From contig MPNW01000046.1 of assembly GCA_011800805.1 (NCBI GenBank), positions 15,597 through 79,596 on the forward strand: a DNA stretch of 64,000 bases, read 5' to 3'. The DNA comes from Hirudo medicinalis (taxonomy: Eukaryota > Annelida > Clitellata > Hirudinida > Hirudinidae). Every line of letters begins with the position of its first letter. Within the stretch, counting starts at the first letter, position 1. The translations under genes were made by a program, and so were the position numbers. Positions 1 to 13,547 of the stretch are shown in pieces. A model generated the notes under the pieces. The model ran no database searches, was not told the DNA's origin, and worked only from the letters and a program-made list of their open reading frames with translations.

Positions 1-960
1 GTCACAAGTTGGATTCGCGTAATGCTGTCTTTTTAATGCTTTAATTAAGTCTCTGGGATCGCTTAACACCCCTGCTTGGAGCATTGTGTCAAGAACTTGC
101 TTGAGCTTGGACTGGAGGAAAAGTGGGACTCATTTAGGGGAATGTATCTTAGGAGTTACTGTTTCATCAATTTGGATTTTGTGGATCTTTGGATAGCATC
201 CCAATCCTGAAAATATGTCACGGAACACTTTCAAGATGTCATGCGTTGCTTTGACGGCATCAATCCTAGAGATGAGCTCCAACTCAAGCTAAACACATAT
301 GAAGTCCCAGCAATGAAGATGAATGATCCACAACGTAAAATTTTGTCGAGATTGTCTTTTTCCCGTGTAGTGACAGATGAACTTCACCAATTGGCTTGGT
401 CTTGCTTTGCTGAAAGATGTTCTCTTTCTTTTCAAAAATACTGCTCTTGTTGGCTGGAGCTTCAGTAAACTGAACGCATAGTGATCTGGGAAGGATGTTA
501 ACCTCAGCGCCTGTGTTAAGCTTGAACTGCATTGTGATGATATTCAAAACAAATGTTTTCCACCAGATCTTTTGATGGCTTGTTCTAGCGCAAGTTGAAA
601 TAGTAAATATTTCGGTGTTGATCTCAGGTTTGTTCACTTCAAAATCTTGCGGATGTCTGATCCTGTTATGGAAAGACACTCTTGCTTTTGATCTGCAGAC
701 ACTTTTCAAAGCGATTACATTTTTGGCACGTTATGTATCTTTTTCCAAAGGCTGGGCACTGCTTTGGTTGGTGGCTTGTTGCAATTTTCATAGATGTTGT
801 CTTGTTCACCGTTTTTACTCGATTTCTGAAACTGTTAGCCTCTCTGACTCAATAACTTCGACATGAATCTTAGTGACCTCTGCTACCCTGCAGATGTCAA
901 GAGCCTTGTTCAGCGTTAGGTCTTGATCAAGAAATAATCTAGCTAACAGCGATCTCTCTT
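1..960 (-). mobile_element. Ty3/Gypsy retrotransposon remnant (zinc knuckle, protease, start of RT)
   Basis: Read on the minus strand, a cysteine-rich stretch resembling a gag zinc knuckle (about 800-640) is followed by a retropepsin-like segment with NTGAEVNILP (about 525-495), where the family usually has DTGA. Further on (about 240-60) comes a segment reading DIFSGLGCYPKIHKIQID, typical of the region just upstream of the Gypsy reverse transcriptase core. Stop codons and frame changes interrupt the reading, and the catalytic Asp of the protease appears as Asn, so this copy is dead. The window edge cuts it before the RT core, and no LTR is visible. Assignment to Ty3/Gypsy rests on the order of domains and these motifs. 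Confidence 0.65.
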
Positions 961-1399
961 TGCATCACTAAAAGCTTTAGTTCATATTTTAACTTAATTT
1001 GTTTTATTTGTGTATTTATTTATGAACTCAAAAAATCTGCTTTTAATTATTTGGTGGGCGGAGTTTATTTTACAAGCACTTAAAACAGAAGTGATGGTAT
1101 TGCAGCCTGAAATTCTACGTTTTATTATAAACATTTAAATAAACATTGGATAATTTATTTAAATTTAATTTCTTTTAATATTAAATTTTGTTAGATGGTA
1201 CTATTTAAAGAAAAGTTGGCAACATTTGCTTTCCTATCTCATTAGCAACAAACTTTCAGCTTTTAATATATTCCCAATAATTAAAAAATTTTTAATTGTT
1301 TTAAAGATGGCCTCATTTTATATCTAATAAGAAATAATTATAATGTTCATAGCAGACATCTTATTCTATAATAAAAACATACCGTAAGTTGTCGGCGTT
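961..1399. other. AT-rich intergenic stretch upstream of the receptor gene
   Basis: No open frame, RNA gene or repeat boundary is recognised here. It lies just upstream of the receptor's signal-peptide exon and presumably holds its promoter and 5' UTR; no TATA box or other element stands out. Confidence 0.4.
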
Positions 1400-4300
1400 A
1401 TGAGTCTCATATGCCGCAGTGGATGGTTATTTAGTGTTATTCTTCTGCTTAGTAAGTGCTTATGTCATTATAATGTTGCGTTCGTTTTAGACATAATTTC
1501 ATCTTTTCTCATTTCCCATCCATTATAACATAGTCTTATTGGATTCACAAGCATTAACTTGTTGTCGTTTTATGTAACCTAGACATTGTATATGATTCAT
1601 AACCTCTATAAACAAATTGGTTATGAATTTTAACCCGTATGTTTCGCCAAATTATTCAATTTCGATTCCTCGAAATTATGTTGCATTTTCCAATAATTAC
1701 CCAGGTTTCGCCACTAGAGTTGAGCTATTGAAATGTAAATGTTCTAAAGGGAGAGAATGTGGAAAAAACAGCACCACTTGCACCACTGAGGGTGTCTGTT
1801 TTGCATTAACCTACATAAAGAAATCTCTTGTTACAACAAATTATGGGTAAAATATTTTTGTTGTTATGTTTTTGGTGTACTAAATTAAATGCATTATTAC
1901 TGTCATGGTAAGTGTTAGAATTTAGCAAAATATTTTTATTTTACATAATTTCTTTTGATTAATTGGCTAGAAGTTATTTAATATTTTATATTCTTTTGCA
2001 GTTAATTTGTATTTTCAGATGTTTCCATCCAGAGGTCCTGTTACCTGCTGGTAATCCAATGATTTGCTATGACAATGAACAAAAAACATTTTTTGAAAAG
2101 AGGAAGTGTTGCTGGTCCAAGGATTATTGCAATGCTGAACCTGAAAACCACCCAACATTGGCTCCTTTACCGACAACAACTTTTGGCCAAGGTAATTCAC
2201 ATTTCAGGAACTATTATAACCAGGAAAGCAAAACATATTAGATTAGAGTATTAATGGATTGTTAGCTCTGCTTCTGCATTATTATGGTTATTATCAGCGC
2301 ACATGCATGCACTTTCAGACACTCTAGTTTTGGTTGGACTGTGTGTTTCACTTACAATAATCTTCGTCCTCTTGCTTCTGGTGGCTGCAATATATTGGTG
2401 CCAGCATAGAAAGGTCCAGCTGATGAAAAATGATTCTGATGATCATCTGATACCAAGCACTCCAACAGACATCAAGACTGATATTTCTTTCTCTCAGAAT
2501 TCTGGGTCAGGTTCAGGTGAGATGAAAATGAATAATTTTAAATGAATTGATCAAATGAATGTTCAGTCAAATGATTGGTGAATTGTTCTGAAATTAATTT
2601 AATAAATTGTAAGAGTTTAATATTCGAAATTGGAACTTTCAGGACTACCCTTGTTCATGCCAATGACCATTGCAAGACAAATTTCTCTGGACACCATAGT
2701 TGGCACTGGAAGGTAATGATTCATGTTCTGGTCTCTAATGTTTACTCCTGTTTTGAGTTTTAATTTGCCTTGAAATCCTTATAAATGTTGTAAATGTATG
2801 ATCAAAGTTGATTTAATTGCATCCATTCTGAAGCTTGCCTTCTGGAGTTTATTTTTTGTTGAAAATCATGTAAGTTGTAATTACAAATAATTTTAGACTT
2901 ATCAATCATAATTTCAATCTTGAATATCTGTATATCTATACAAATATCTAAAAGTGTATTAAGTATAAAAATAAGAAAAACATAAAACATTAAAAACAAT
3001 AACTTGCCTCTGATTTCATAGAGTTATTTAGCATTTGTATCAGTTCTTATTGGATGAAATCTGTATTTAGTATATTCTGATGACTAAGAAATTAATTTTA
3101 ATGAAACTTTTTTCATTCAACACTATTATTTTCATTTCGGTACACTTATTTGAAACAATTTGTAACTTTCCTTTAATTTTCTTCATTGGTAACGAGGCTT
3201 CTTAGTCCATAGCTCCGTAAAAATTATTGTTGTTGTTATTATATATGGTATTATTTTACTGATCACATAATGATTCACTCAAAACAGGTATGGAGAAGTG
3301 TGGAGGGGTGTATGGAGGAGTGAGTATGTAGCAGTGAAGATTTTCCATTCAAGAGAAGAAAGGTCGTGGTCTCGAGAAGCTCAGGTATATCAGACTGTTA
3401 TGCTGAGACATGACAACATTCTTGGGTTCATTGCTGCAGACAACAAAGGTAAGAGCTAATTTTTTGTTGTATCAAATCATGATTTGTTTGATTGAAATTG
3501 CTTTTTATCATGTAAATATAAATTATTGTCATAAATTGTTGTCTATGCATTTCAATGCTATCCATTGTAATTCTTATATGGATGCAGGTTGCCAAGGATA
3601 TTCAGATATTCTTTAATAATATGGCAGTGAATGCCAAGATAATCTTCCACAAAGAACAATGTAACTAGTTCACTAGTCCTTTTGTTTTATTTTGCTGATT
3701 TTTGAGTTCCCAAATATCTTGTATTTAGCAGTAATAATAATGGTAATAATGATGATGATGATGATGATGATAATAATAATAATAATAATTGCTATTGTTT
3801 GTGATAACTCACCATAAATTCTTGATGGATTATTTGTATGCATCTGCTTTCCACAGATAATGGAACGTGGACACAGCTCTGGTTAGTCACAGACTATCAT
3901 CCTCATGGAAGTCTGTTCGACTACTTGAATTCGGCAACAATAAACATACAAGTCATGCTTCAGATGCTCCTGAGCATTTCCAATGGACTGGCTCATCTTC
4001 ATATGGAAATAATTGGAACCCAGGGCAAGTGAATTTTTACAAACTTTTTTTTTGCTACATTGGTGAAGTTAAGTATCTTATGGATCAATAGAATTGTTGG
4101 TTCTCAGACAAGGCATATCCAGAATTTTGTGTAGAAATTACATATTTATTTACATACAATCACTTGGGGAAGGTTCTAGATGTTAACTGCAAACTCTGGA
4201 ACATCAGTATATAAGAATCACAACTGAAGTACAGTTGGCAAAGCGTGGCAGAACTCTCTCGAATTATTTTTAAAATTTTTGTACTGACTTGAAAAACATA

Positions 4301-5673
4301 GGCAAGACCGTTGCAAAGGTCAGATGATCATTCTTGAGTGTTGACATGGAGTTTGGAGATCTCAGATAGTGTTATTGGTGTAATTGCAATGGAGCAGTGA
4401 AGGTGATGAGATATGGTAGAAGCTTCAATGGAGATGAGAAAGCGAAGCAATGCTGGCAGGGACACCCATCTGGATAGTGGGTGAGGCCTGACCCATGAGA
4501 ACAAGATTCAGGGTCAAAAATGTTCAAGAAGGGTCCTCTCTCAGGATTTCTGCTGGCACTCATATGTTGTTTCAATCTCTTTCTTTATGTAATTGTTACA
4601 TGTTTCATTTGAGTTGTTATGATGGTGTTTTCATTCTTTACTGTAGAAATTTCTAGATTAAAATGTGCTTCATGTGTTTTAATAGCATTGCATAAGCCTT
4701 TTAAGTAATTTATCTATATTTTTTTTAAGGAAAACCTGGAATAGCACACAGAGACTTGAAGTCAAAGAACATCCTGGTGAAAAACAACTTGCAGTGTTGC
4801 ATTGCAGACTTGGGTTAGTAATAATTGTTGTGATTTTAAGATCTTTGTCTTCCTTATTTCAGGGAATTTGTTTCTTATTTTTAAACATTTTGTTAGGACT
4901 GGCAGTAAAACATGACTCAGAGTCAGATAAAGTTGACATAGCAAGCAACAACAGAGTGGGCACAGTGAGATACATGGCTCCAGAAATTATTCAAGACATG
5001 ATTGACCCAAGCAAATTTGTAGGATTCAAACAGGCAGACATTTACTCCCTTGCACTTGTGTTTTGGGAGATTATGAGAAGATGTGATGAATTGGGTACAT
5101 TTCTTCTCTTCACTTTACTTTAAACTGACTTAATTATCATAATAATCAAATTTAGTAAACCCAATATAAACTAGTGATATTTATCAGATGCTTGTATTGG
5201 TATATCCAAAGTTTTTATGGAATTTGATGCTTTGGTAATTAACAGGTCCTCCTGAGGAATACCAGTTGCCATATTATGATTGTGTGCCATCTGATCCAAC
5301 GCATGAAGAGATGTTGAAGGCTGTTGTGATTGATCAAAAACGTCCACAGATATCAAGGGAGTGGATGGGAAATAAGGTGATTCATCTTATCTGCATACAA
5401 ATATGTATATGTATATATATATATATATGTGTGTATGTGTCTCTGTATTAGATATATACTCTTATAAGAGGCTGGATTTAAGCATCAAAGTTCTACAATA
5501 TCAATCAAACATCCCAAACAATTTGTGTCTTCTTGCAGACATTCACTGGAGTAACCAGCATAATGCATGAGTGTTGGTCGAATTTCCCTAGTGTGAGGGT
5601 TGAAGCCCTGAGAGTCAAGAAGTCTCTTATGAAGATAATTGAGAATCACAACACACAGCAGCTAACAGCATGA
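1400..5673 (+). CDS. ACVR1B/TGFBR1: Activin/TGF-beta type I receptor serine/threonine kinase (ALK4/5/7 class)
   Basis: Cell-surface receptor kinase that phosphorylates receptor-SMADs after a type II receptor activates it. Exons: 1400-1451, 1705-1846, 2019-2191, 2319-2516, 2643-2712, 3288-3448, 3857-4024, 4730-4813, 4897-5094, 5246-5376, 5539-5673; total 1512 nt, 503 aa, the length of human TGFBR1. The first exon encodes a signal peptide ([17 protein letters not shown]). A three-finger ectodomain follows, ending CCWSKDYCN, then one TM helix (about 124-148), the GS box SGSGSGLPLF (about 184-193) and the kinase domain with [18 protein letters not shown] and MAPE. The L45 loop reads [12 protein letters not shown], the signature of the SMAD2/3-activating ALK4/5/7 group rather than the BMP receptors; which of the three cannot be told. 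Intron 7 starts with GC instead of GT. A likely AATAAA is at 6077-6082. Confidence 0.96.
3722..3792. repeat. Trinucleotide-rich microsatellite in a receptor intron
   Basis: Runs of TAATAA, GATGAT and AATAAT units lie in intron 6 of the receptor gene, about 65 bp before exon 7. Simple sequence with no coding meaning. Confidence 0.8.
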
Positions 5674-6392
5674 GGGGTGGAGTCCTTATCCAACTTGATG
5701 GCAGAATGCTAATTACGTGTGAATATATGCCTCTGACGCACTAATGACCAAATTTTTTGTTGAAAAATTCTTATCTGTAAGGGCCATCACCCCTCAATTG
5801 TTTTGGATTTCTGCACTTATTATATATTCATTTCTAAGATGTTTTCAAAACAATCTCAATTGAACTTTGAAGCTTTGTTATTGACCGGATCGTGCGCTGG
5901 CTGAGGGCTTAAAAATTGGAATTGATACCTGGAGGGAATTAATATGCAGCCCCATCAATTGGCAATTCTGTTCTTTTTGAATTGCTGTTGAACCCTTTTG
6001 GTCTGCTTTGTAAATTTGATGATACTTTTAATGATATGCTTTGCCTCTTGGCAGAGATTGCTTGCATTTTTTTAAAAATAAATTTGAGATGTGCTTTAGA
6101 TCAGTTTTAGCAGTCAAAGCAATATGCAAAAAATTCAGAATTATCCCTTGGATAAAATGCAGTCATAACCATCCAGAGTAAATTCTGCAGTTTAGGGGCT
6201 GAGTAATCCAATTAATATTTATTGCTTTAGGATCTTTCATCCTCCTTCAAACCTACCATCCTATAAACTGTTCTGGCCAGATCTCCACTTATTTTGCAAC
6301 TCAATCACCTCTAGGTTTTCAGGTTAGATTACAGGTAAAACAAACTCCTTATAGGAATAATTTATTAAACTGTAAATGTTTTGCACAATAGA

Positions 6393-9300
6393 TTATTTGG
6401 GATCATCGTCACCATCACCACCATCATCATCACCAATCATGATAGTCATCATGTGATTCATGCCAAGGAACTCTTCGTTGGTGTGTGAACCTGTTACATT
6501 GCGTGAGGGGTCAGCATGTGAAAATGTTTTTATTGTTATATATATATGTATATATAATAAAAACACATGTTTATGTCATATACAAATGTTTAATAAAAAC
6601 ACTTATTATCACTATTATAACAAAAATCACCTGAGGTCACGTTTTGAGCTTTGCTGACCAAACAGCCTTTCATTTCAGTATCACTTGATATGCTCGCATT
6701 TTCGGATAAGATGCATCCACTTAATGTTACACTGATAACAAAGTTAAATGATGTTTTCAAGAAATCAACAACTAACTTATTTTGGATCTGAAATGTTACA
6801 TACTTATTGCCAATAGTGACATTATTCATGATGACACAGTTGGTAATACTTGACTTATCACCAATGCTGCAGTGACAGCCAATCACAGAATTCTTTATAG
6901 AAACACCACCTCTAAGTTTCAAATCACTGCCAAGCAATGTCTCTGAGCAGATCTAAACATCAAAAGTGTGATTGATCTTTAGAAAATTTTAAATAACAAA
7001 CAATGATGGTGAAATTGTGAAAAATTGTATAGATGCTATTTAAATTAATATTTATGTGATAAATAATTACCATCAAATTATTAGTATTAATGAAGCTAGG
7101 CATTGTTCGAGCATCATCCATTTCACTGACAGAACATTATTTTACCTGAGAAGCCTGGGCAGCCAATTTTGAATAACCTTGTTTTGGTGCCAGTTGCTTG
7201 GCCATCTATTATTAACAATAATAAAAAGATTAATAAATGTTATTATATGTAGTTATGCTAGACAAATTAAGCAACCTCATTTAGAGAACTACATAATTTT
7301 TCCACAAACATGATTAAAGGTATAAAAGTTATACAACTAATTTACCAGTCTATTCCCTTCACAATAGGTGACAAGACTGTTCACTCTTATGCACGTCAGG
7401 TCATCACCTGCAACATAACCGCAACAAAGTATTTTCTTGAGCATGTCGACAGGACACTTTCTCTCCTCCATGTCAGTTTTCTTTCCAGCTTTAGCAAGCT
7501 CAAAATGTAAATCCATGTCATCAATAGAGTCATCACTATCATCTGGAGGGAATCAGACAACATAAAGTTATTGTTGTAAAGACAGCAACCAGAACATTTC
7601 AAAGTGCTCAACTTAATTATTAACTCACATTGAAGATTAAGAGCCTTCTTGGTATTGCTTGCAGTTGCATCAATTAACCATGGCAAGAAGTCTGTTCTCA
7701 AAGATGTGAACCTGATAAAAACATTTACTTTCTTAAATAATGAGAAGACAAAATTGTAATTTTCATGGAATGAGAACATCTAGCTTTTCTTTCTTTTCCT
7801 TTCAACACATGTTATGAAGAACCATTATTTGCTGTCTACTCAATGGGAAAACATAAAATTCAAACAGAGCTTCATCTATTCCATTAATTACATTTGGTTT
7901 GACATTAAAACCACTCACATGACTCATATATAAAATTTAACAACTTGCAACAAAGCCATCAATTTACACATATACCATAAGTCAGCATTAAAAGTGAATG
8001 TAATATTCAAAAGTAAAAGTGTAATTGTCAATATCTAAATATTGAGCTAACTTCTCTCTCTCAATCAATTGTAAAACATCTTTCTTGATCAGGTACAAGT
8101 GGCAATCTGAGAGATCAGATCTGATAGTCACACTTGGGTTTCTTAAAAAATGGTTTAAAATTTGTTATTTCTCTTACTGTCCATCACAGTTTATTAGAAT
8201 AATTTTAGCTTGATATCAATATAACAAAAATATCCTAACCCTATAGAACAGGTATATTTCTCAAGACACAATTTCTTGTCCAAGCTGGATTCGGACGACA
8301 TGAACAGAAGTCTCTCTGGATGTTCGTTGCTAAACAAAACATACTCTTTTTCTGCAAGATAAAAACAAACGAACATTTGATTAATCATATAAAGAATATA
8401 ATCGACTTTGCAGGAAATATCACATCATGATATTATTTTAAAGAAAAGTAATTGTAATGTTTTCAGTGTTATAATGCAAGTATCTCGTATAAAACAAAAT
8501 ATAACCTAAATAGCGGTTGAATTCTGGTCGTGGAACTGGGGTGCTTTTGATGTTGGGGGCTTTTGAGAACATAACAGTGACAGAGGAATCATTCAAGTCG
8601 TGGAAATCAAGAACTCTTGTCAAGGAAAAGTTGTCACACACAAAATCGCAGGACATTACAAGTAGATTGTGCTAAAGTTAATTTTTAAAAAGTTAAAGAT
8701 AAACAAATATGCATTTTTGCAAATATGCAACCTCAATCTTTTCTTTAAGGACTAGCAATGCATCAACAGTGCCAAAGTTATCAGGATCGATGTCATCAGG
8801 AAGTGTGAAGTAATTGATGTGAATATTCATCTGAAAGATAATTGTGGCTTTGAAATCAATACAATTTAGAGTCAGCATCAAATGAAGTATAATTATTATT
8901 TAATATTGTCTAATCAAACACAAAGAATATCAACCTGTAAGCATTCTTTCAAGGTCTTTTTAATATCGGGGAGTGATGTCTTGCTCACAACCACAATGAC
9001 TTCTACAAAAATTGTTTTTGGTCAATTAGCTCATTTATGAAAGCTCTTGTATTTTTAGGCTTTGAATGAGAAACAAAATACTTCAAAATTTCAAGCAATT
9101 TACAGGTTGATAAAACTATGTTATATATTCTCTACAAATTCCAATAAAATGTCAATAGCAAGTCTCTACAAAAATGCATCATCTGGCAAATAATTTCCTA
9201 AGATATTCATAACTTCACAACTTATGAGACCCTACTCAACAATTTAAGTTCCAGATGAGTGACAGGTTATGTTTAATGGGAAAAATTTGTTAAATCTTTA

Positions 9301-9612
9301 TATTTAAATGAACAATGTAATTTTTTAGATATTGCAACTAATCCTTGAATTTATTTCACTTGCAAACTAATATTATGCCATTTATTAAGCATCACCATTC
9401 TAAAATATTATATCATTTCATAACTTGCCTTTAAAACCATTTTTTTCTAAAATGTTCAAGGGATACCATATCAGAGGTTTGTTTCCAACATTTAGCAATG
9501 CTTTTGGAAAATCCGATGTCAATTGCATCATGCGGGAACCTCTTCCACCAGCCATTATAACTGCTTGAAACTCACGCAACACTTTCCTTCTCTGAGATTT
9601 TGGTACAACCAT
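6393..9612 (-). CDS. EIF2B3: Translation initiation factor eIF2B subunit gamma
   Basis: Subunit of the cytosolic eIF2B complex, the GDP-GTP exchange factor for eIF2 and target of the integrated stress response. Exons (minus strand): 9612-9429, 9002-8935, 8830-8732, 8671-8506, 8351-8240, 8141-8052, 7711-7629, 7542-7346, 7205-7146, 6952-6804, 6731-6631, 6490-6393; total 1407 nt, 468 aa (human 452). The N-terminal nucleotidyltransferase-like domain begins [14 protein letters not shown] and continues [16 protein letters not shown] and LLVMSCDF. The C-terminal left-handed beta-helix repeats include [18 protein letters not shown] and [12 protein letters not shown]. The protein ends in an Asp/Gly-rich tail not seen in human. 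Intron 1 has a GC donor. A minus-strand AATAAA (TTTATT at 6361-6366) lies about 27 nt past the stop. It is tail-to-tail with the receptor gene and head-to-head with FDX1. The start is the ATG at 9612; a shorter start cannot be excluded. Confidence 0.94.
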
Positions 9613-10455
9613 GGCTGAATTGCTTTAAAATATTCTACAATGAAATTTTGTTGAAGACATTTGTAAACAAGTGCACCAGCATGCATAAACCGCTAGCCTA
9701 GGGGAAATCTTAAACGTAAGCATTCATCAGTGGCATAAATAACAATAATACTCAAAAACTGGTATGTTTCTTACGTTTACTAAGAATATATTCCAACCAA
9801 AACTACCTCTTCTTTCTTCCACTCGAATAAACACAATGCTGTCGAAGAATGTGAAAGCTTTGAATCAAGTAAAAATAAAATTTAATTCAATAATATTCTA
9901 TACAAATGTTCGATTGCAAATTTGTTTTTAAAAAATTATTATATATTAAATATAATACAAAAAGTCTAACAACAAAATTTATGTTACGTTTAACTTGAAT
10001 CTGTCAAAAGACTTTTGGTTAACCTGGCCGAAGAGCACGTTTGTGGTTGTTCGCTCGTACAGATTCGGCTTTGATAAAGGTTCTTAAAAGGATTCTATAG
10101 AATTTATTTTATTTAATGGCGAAGGGGCTGCTGTGGATTACCGTAGTGATGGCAAAGATGCATGATTTCCATGAAATAATGAAATCTCACTGCGATTGTA
10201 TTGTATAAACGTTTGTTCCTAGTTTATTCAAATGCCCGATAAGTTTGGTTAGGTAATTTATTATTTTAATGACACTACCGTTTAACCCATATTTTTCAAC
10301 ACCTATGTATTGCAAAGCTATTGCATGTGGTAGGACTAATTTGAGCATCATATAAGGACAAATCATATATAAAGAGCATGCGACAAACCCATTCAGGCTA
10401 TTATTAATGTATATTTTTCAGGCAGCAATTGAAGTCGCAGCTTTCTGAAATCATC
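9613..10455. promoter_or_regulatory. Shared divergent promoter region between EIF2B3 and FDX1
   Basis: About 840 bp separate the two divergent start codons. TTTTTCAG ending at 10421 looks like a splice acceptor, so FDX1 probably has an untranslated first exon somewhere in this interval. No TATA box or other element is clear. The shared-promoter role is inferred from geometry alone. Confidence 0.4.
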
Positions 10456-11920
10456 ATGTCTGTTTATAGAACCTTAAATTTACTGACAAAATTACATATA
10501 TGCAACAAGATGCTTGGTAGTGCTTCCAGTCACATTGGAAAGACTTGTTTCATACCTGGGGCTCATTTGTCGACCAAGACTGATGCAGAGTTGTTAGTTT
10601 GTTGGTTAACATCTGTTTAATATATTATTGACTGTAATATATTAATATAACTCAATTTTTGCATTGTTTAGTGTGACAGTGAATTTCAATCTGTCGGATG
10701 GTCAAAAAAAGACTGTTAAAGCCAAAGTTGGCTGCACCATGTTAGATGTTGTTCTAGACAATAATGTTGGAATTGATGGTTTTGGTGAGCTGTTTTATTA
10801 GAACAAAAATGTTTTTTGCATAGTCATTTTAATTAATGAAATGTTGTAAATGTTTCATTTTTGATTTACTTTGTTTATAAGGAGCATGTGAAGGCACTTT
10901 GGCATGTTCCACCTGCCATCTTGTTTTTACTCCTCAAGATTTTAAAAAACTACCAAATAAAGCCACTGATGAAGAATTAGACATGCTTGATTTGGCATAT
11001 GGGCTCACTGATACGTATGTTAATCTTTCTCAATTTAATGAATTATTAGGTATCTTTTAAGATTCTGGTTTTCATGTTTTTGCAAGTTTTTTAGAATTTT
11101 CTTTTTTTGTTGTTATAATTGACCTTTGTCTTAACTTCTTTGATGGTGAAAGCTGAAGAATAAACATTTGTATAAGAATAAGTTTGAGTGCAAGTAAAAC
11201 TTGGTAAACTAATATTGGTTTTTAAATTTCATTTGTTCATGTCAGAAGCTAAAAATGTTCAATAAGATAAGTTCTTCAGTGGTTCAACATTTTTCAAGCT
11301 AACATCTTTTCATAGTTTTGTGCTTACAGTTTTCTGCTAAGATAAATGTACTGCGTTAAGTGCAGCTGCAAAATTTACTAAAATTAAGTTATTTTTATAT
11401 TTGGCAATATGTGATTTTCTCCATTTATATTTTATTTCCTCTTTAGATAATCTGGTCTCAAAGCAGTTTTTGTGATCAGATTATGTTTCTAATGAGATTA
11501 CCTTCTATGATTAGATTCTGACAATTGGTTTAAAGTTTTTTGCAGAATTAATTTAATTTTTTTCATTTAAATGTATTTGATTTTTATCCTTCAGGCCTTC
11601 TTTATCATTTGATTTCTTTTTCACTAATAAGTATGAAACCAAACTACCCACAAAGTAGAGATGATGATGGCAATAATAGTGGATTTAGATTTCTATTCGT
11701 CCTTTGAGCTTTTTAAAACTGTTGATTATTAAGCACTGCATATATTCTATATATTTTTTAAATTCTAGAGTATAATCTAAAAATTATTTTGTCATGAAAT
11801 TTCATTTAAATTAAGGTAATCATTTCTAGGTCAAGATTGGGATGCCAAGTAATTGTCTCTAAGGACATGGAAAATATAGAAATGGAGGTCCCTGCCGGGG
11901 TTGCTGATGCCCGAAGCTGA
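10456..11920 (+). CDS. FDX1: Mitochondrial [2Fe-2S] ferredoxin (adrenodoxin)
   Basis: Electron carrier of the mitochondrial matrix that takes electrons from ferredoxin reductase and passes them to P450 and Fe-S/lipoylation partners. Exons 10456-10592, 10672-10784, 10882-11014, 11830-11920 give 474 nt, 157 aa. Residues 1-45 are basic, hydroxylated and poor in acidic residues, as in a mitochondrial presequence. The cluster ligands lie in [14 protein letters not shown] (C-x5-C-x2-C) and in SRLGCQ. The acidic helix [15 protein letters not shown] and the end VPAGVADAR are of the FDX1 type rather than FDX2. The ATG at 10456 is chosen because the upstream frame has no ATG before the probable acceptor at 10421. 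AATAAA occurs at 11926-11931 and again at 12463-12468, so two 3' ends are possible. Confidence 0.95.
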
Positions 11921-13547
11921 TGAGGAATAAAAAATATTTGTTTTGTTTGGTAATGATTTTAACCCTCCATATGTCAAAATTCCTCTGCATGCTTATATAT
12001 GATAGTTTCTTGTCTTACATGTATTTGTCATCAACATTTGTTAGATGGCTCATTTGTGAAGTGCATTTTAGGAAATTAAAAGCTTGAACGCCTGAGTCGA
12101 TACAACTTCTCTTCCAGTGACAGATGTCACATTTTGTTTTCAATTCGGTTTCGAGAATTGAATTCATTATTTAACACTTGCTTATATTGTGGTCTCCAAA
12201 TTTATCAGCCTTTGGAACATTTGAGAAAATGTTTTTCAGAAATACGGCCTCCATCCATGTATCCTCAAACAAGTTCTAGTTTATTCAGTTTTTTTGATAA
12301 TTTTATTCAACCTCCTAAATTATTACTGGGAATTATGTCTTAATCTTATCTGTTATCCACTTTCTAAAACTGTTATTAATGTGCATTAGATCAATGCATT
12401 TGAATGTTCAAAATTATGTGATGATGGGCATTGTATGTTATTGGTAAACATCATATCAAATGAATAAAACTAAATTGACTGGCAAATCTAGTTATTTGAG
12501 TCTTTTGTGTTTTAGAAGTTTGTTTACTTGCACCTATCGCGTTGACATCATCAATCCTTTGTGAGTATTTTTTAATGATGTGTAACTACGAATAACTCAA
12601 ACTAGGTTGCTAAACTTTAGTGCTCCTAATGAGGATTTTAGATAGTTCATCTGTTTCTAAATACTAGGCAGCAGGGAGTTATTTAATTCCTAAAATAGTC
12701 GGAGCCTTTGCACATCTAATTGCGATCTACTTTGTCTTCTTGGAGTAATGATAGTTACATTCATTTACGTGGCGCTGTAAGTATAGCGTCAGAGTAGCTG
12801 CTGGTTATTGTCAGATTTATTCAGAATTTTGTCATCGTAAGGAAGGTTATTAAGCAGGAGCCAGGGGTGAATATCCCCTCATGGCTAGAGACGCCATTAT
12901 ATATATTATCAGAATTCGGGGTGGGGTGGACGCTAAGGGAGTCAGAAATAGATCTCAAATAAACGTGCTGCAGCATGCTTAGAATTTATTTTCCCGTTGT
13001 TTGGAAATTTATACAAGCTCGAAAGGGACAACTACTGTGGAAGGTATCCTCGAATTTTTTTGGAGGGTAAATAACTCTCTGGATGATGTGCGAAATGGAC
13101 AAGTTAGACTTCATTTAGGCCTCGATAAGGTCATCTCATCAAGAGGGACCGGGGCTCTAATACAAAATTCTGTGTAAATCCCTGCAAGACAAACGCATGA
13201 AGCATGAGAACGAGAGATGTCTTTTGGAGATGGGGGACTTAATTTTCGATATTTTTAAATTTTTTGTCTATTAATGCAGATGAAAAAAAGGTTGGTTTCA
13301 AAAAACTTAGAATAGAAGTTTAAAAAAGGTACTCATGAAAACTGTTTACAAATAAAATTTACACTGTTTTATAAATTTGTTAATGTAAATGCTGTTTGTC
13401 AACCCCAAATTTTACTTGTCTAAGACTCATTAGATACTTTTACTTATTTTGATTCTTCTGAAATAGCGCGAAGTTTGTTATTGCTTATTTCTACGCCCTA
13501 TTTCTACGTTTGTTTGTTTTGGGGACATCTCGATTATCTAGACAAGT
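11921..13547. other. Intergenic stretch between FDX1 and Timeless
   Basis: The first ~550 bp are probably FDX1 3' UTR, up to the AATAAA at 12463. From about 12760 to 13250 the base composition is less AT-rich and differs from the flanks, which suggests an old insertion, but I recognise no coding motif or terminal repeat. The last 250 bp probably hold the Timeless promoter. Confidence 0.4.

Noticed and set aside
4200..4590. Possible gene in receptor intron 7
   Set aside because: Less AT-rich than its surroundings but without a start, splice pattern or recognised motif; perhaps an old repeat.
11830..11920. FDX2 instead of FDX1
   Set aside because: DLAYGLTD, the SRLGCQ context and the VADAR ending fit FDX1; FDX2 has a different helix and C terminus.
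12134..12343. 69-codon plus-strand frame after FDX1
   Set aside because: AT-rich, no motif, and it lies in the probable FDX1 3' UTR before the AATAAA at 12463.
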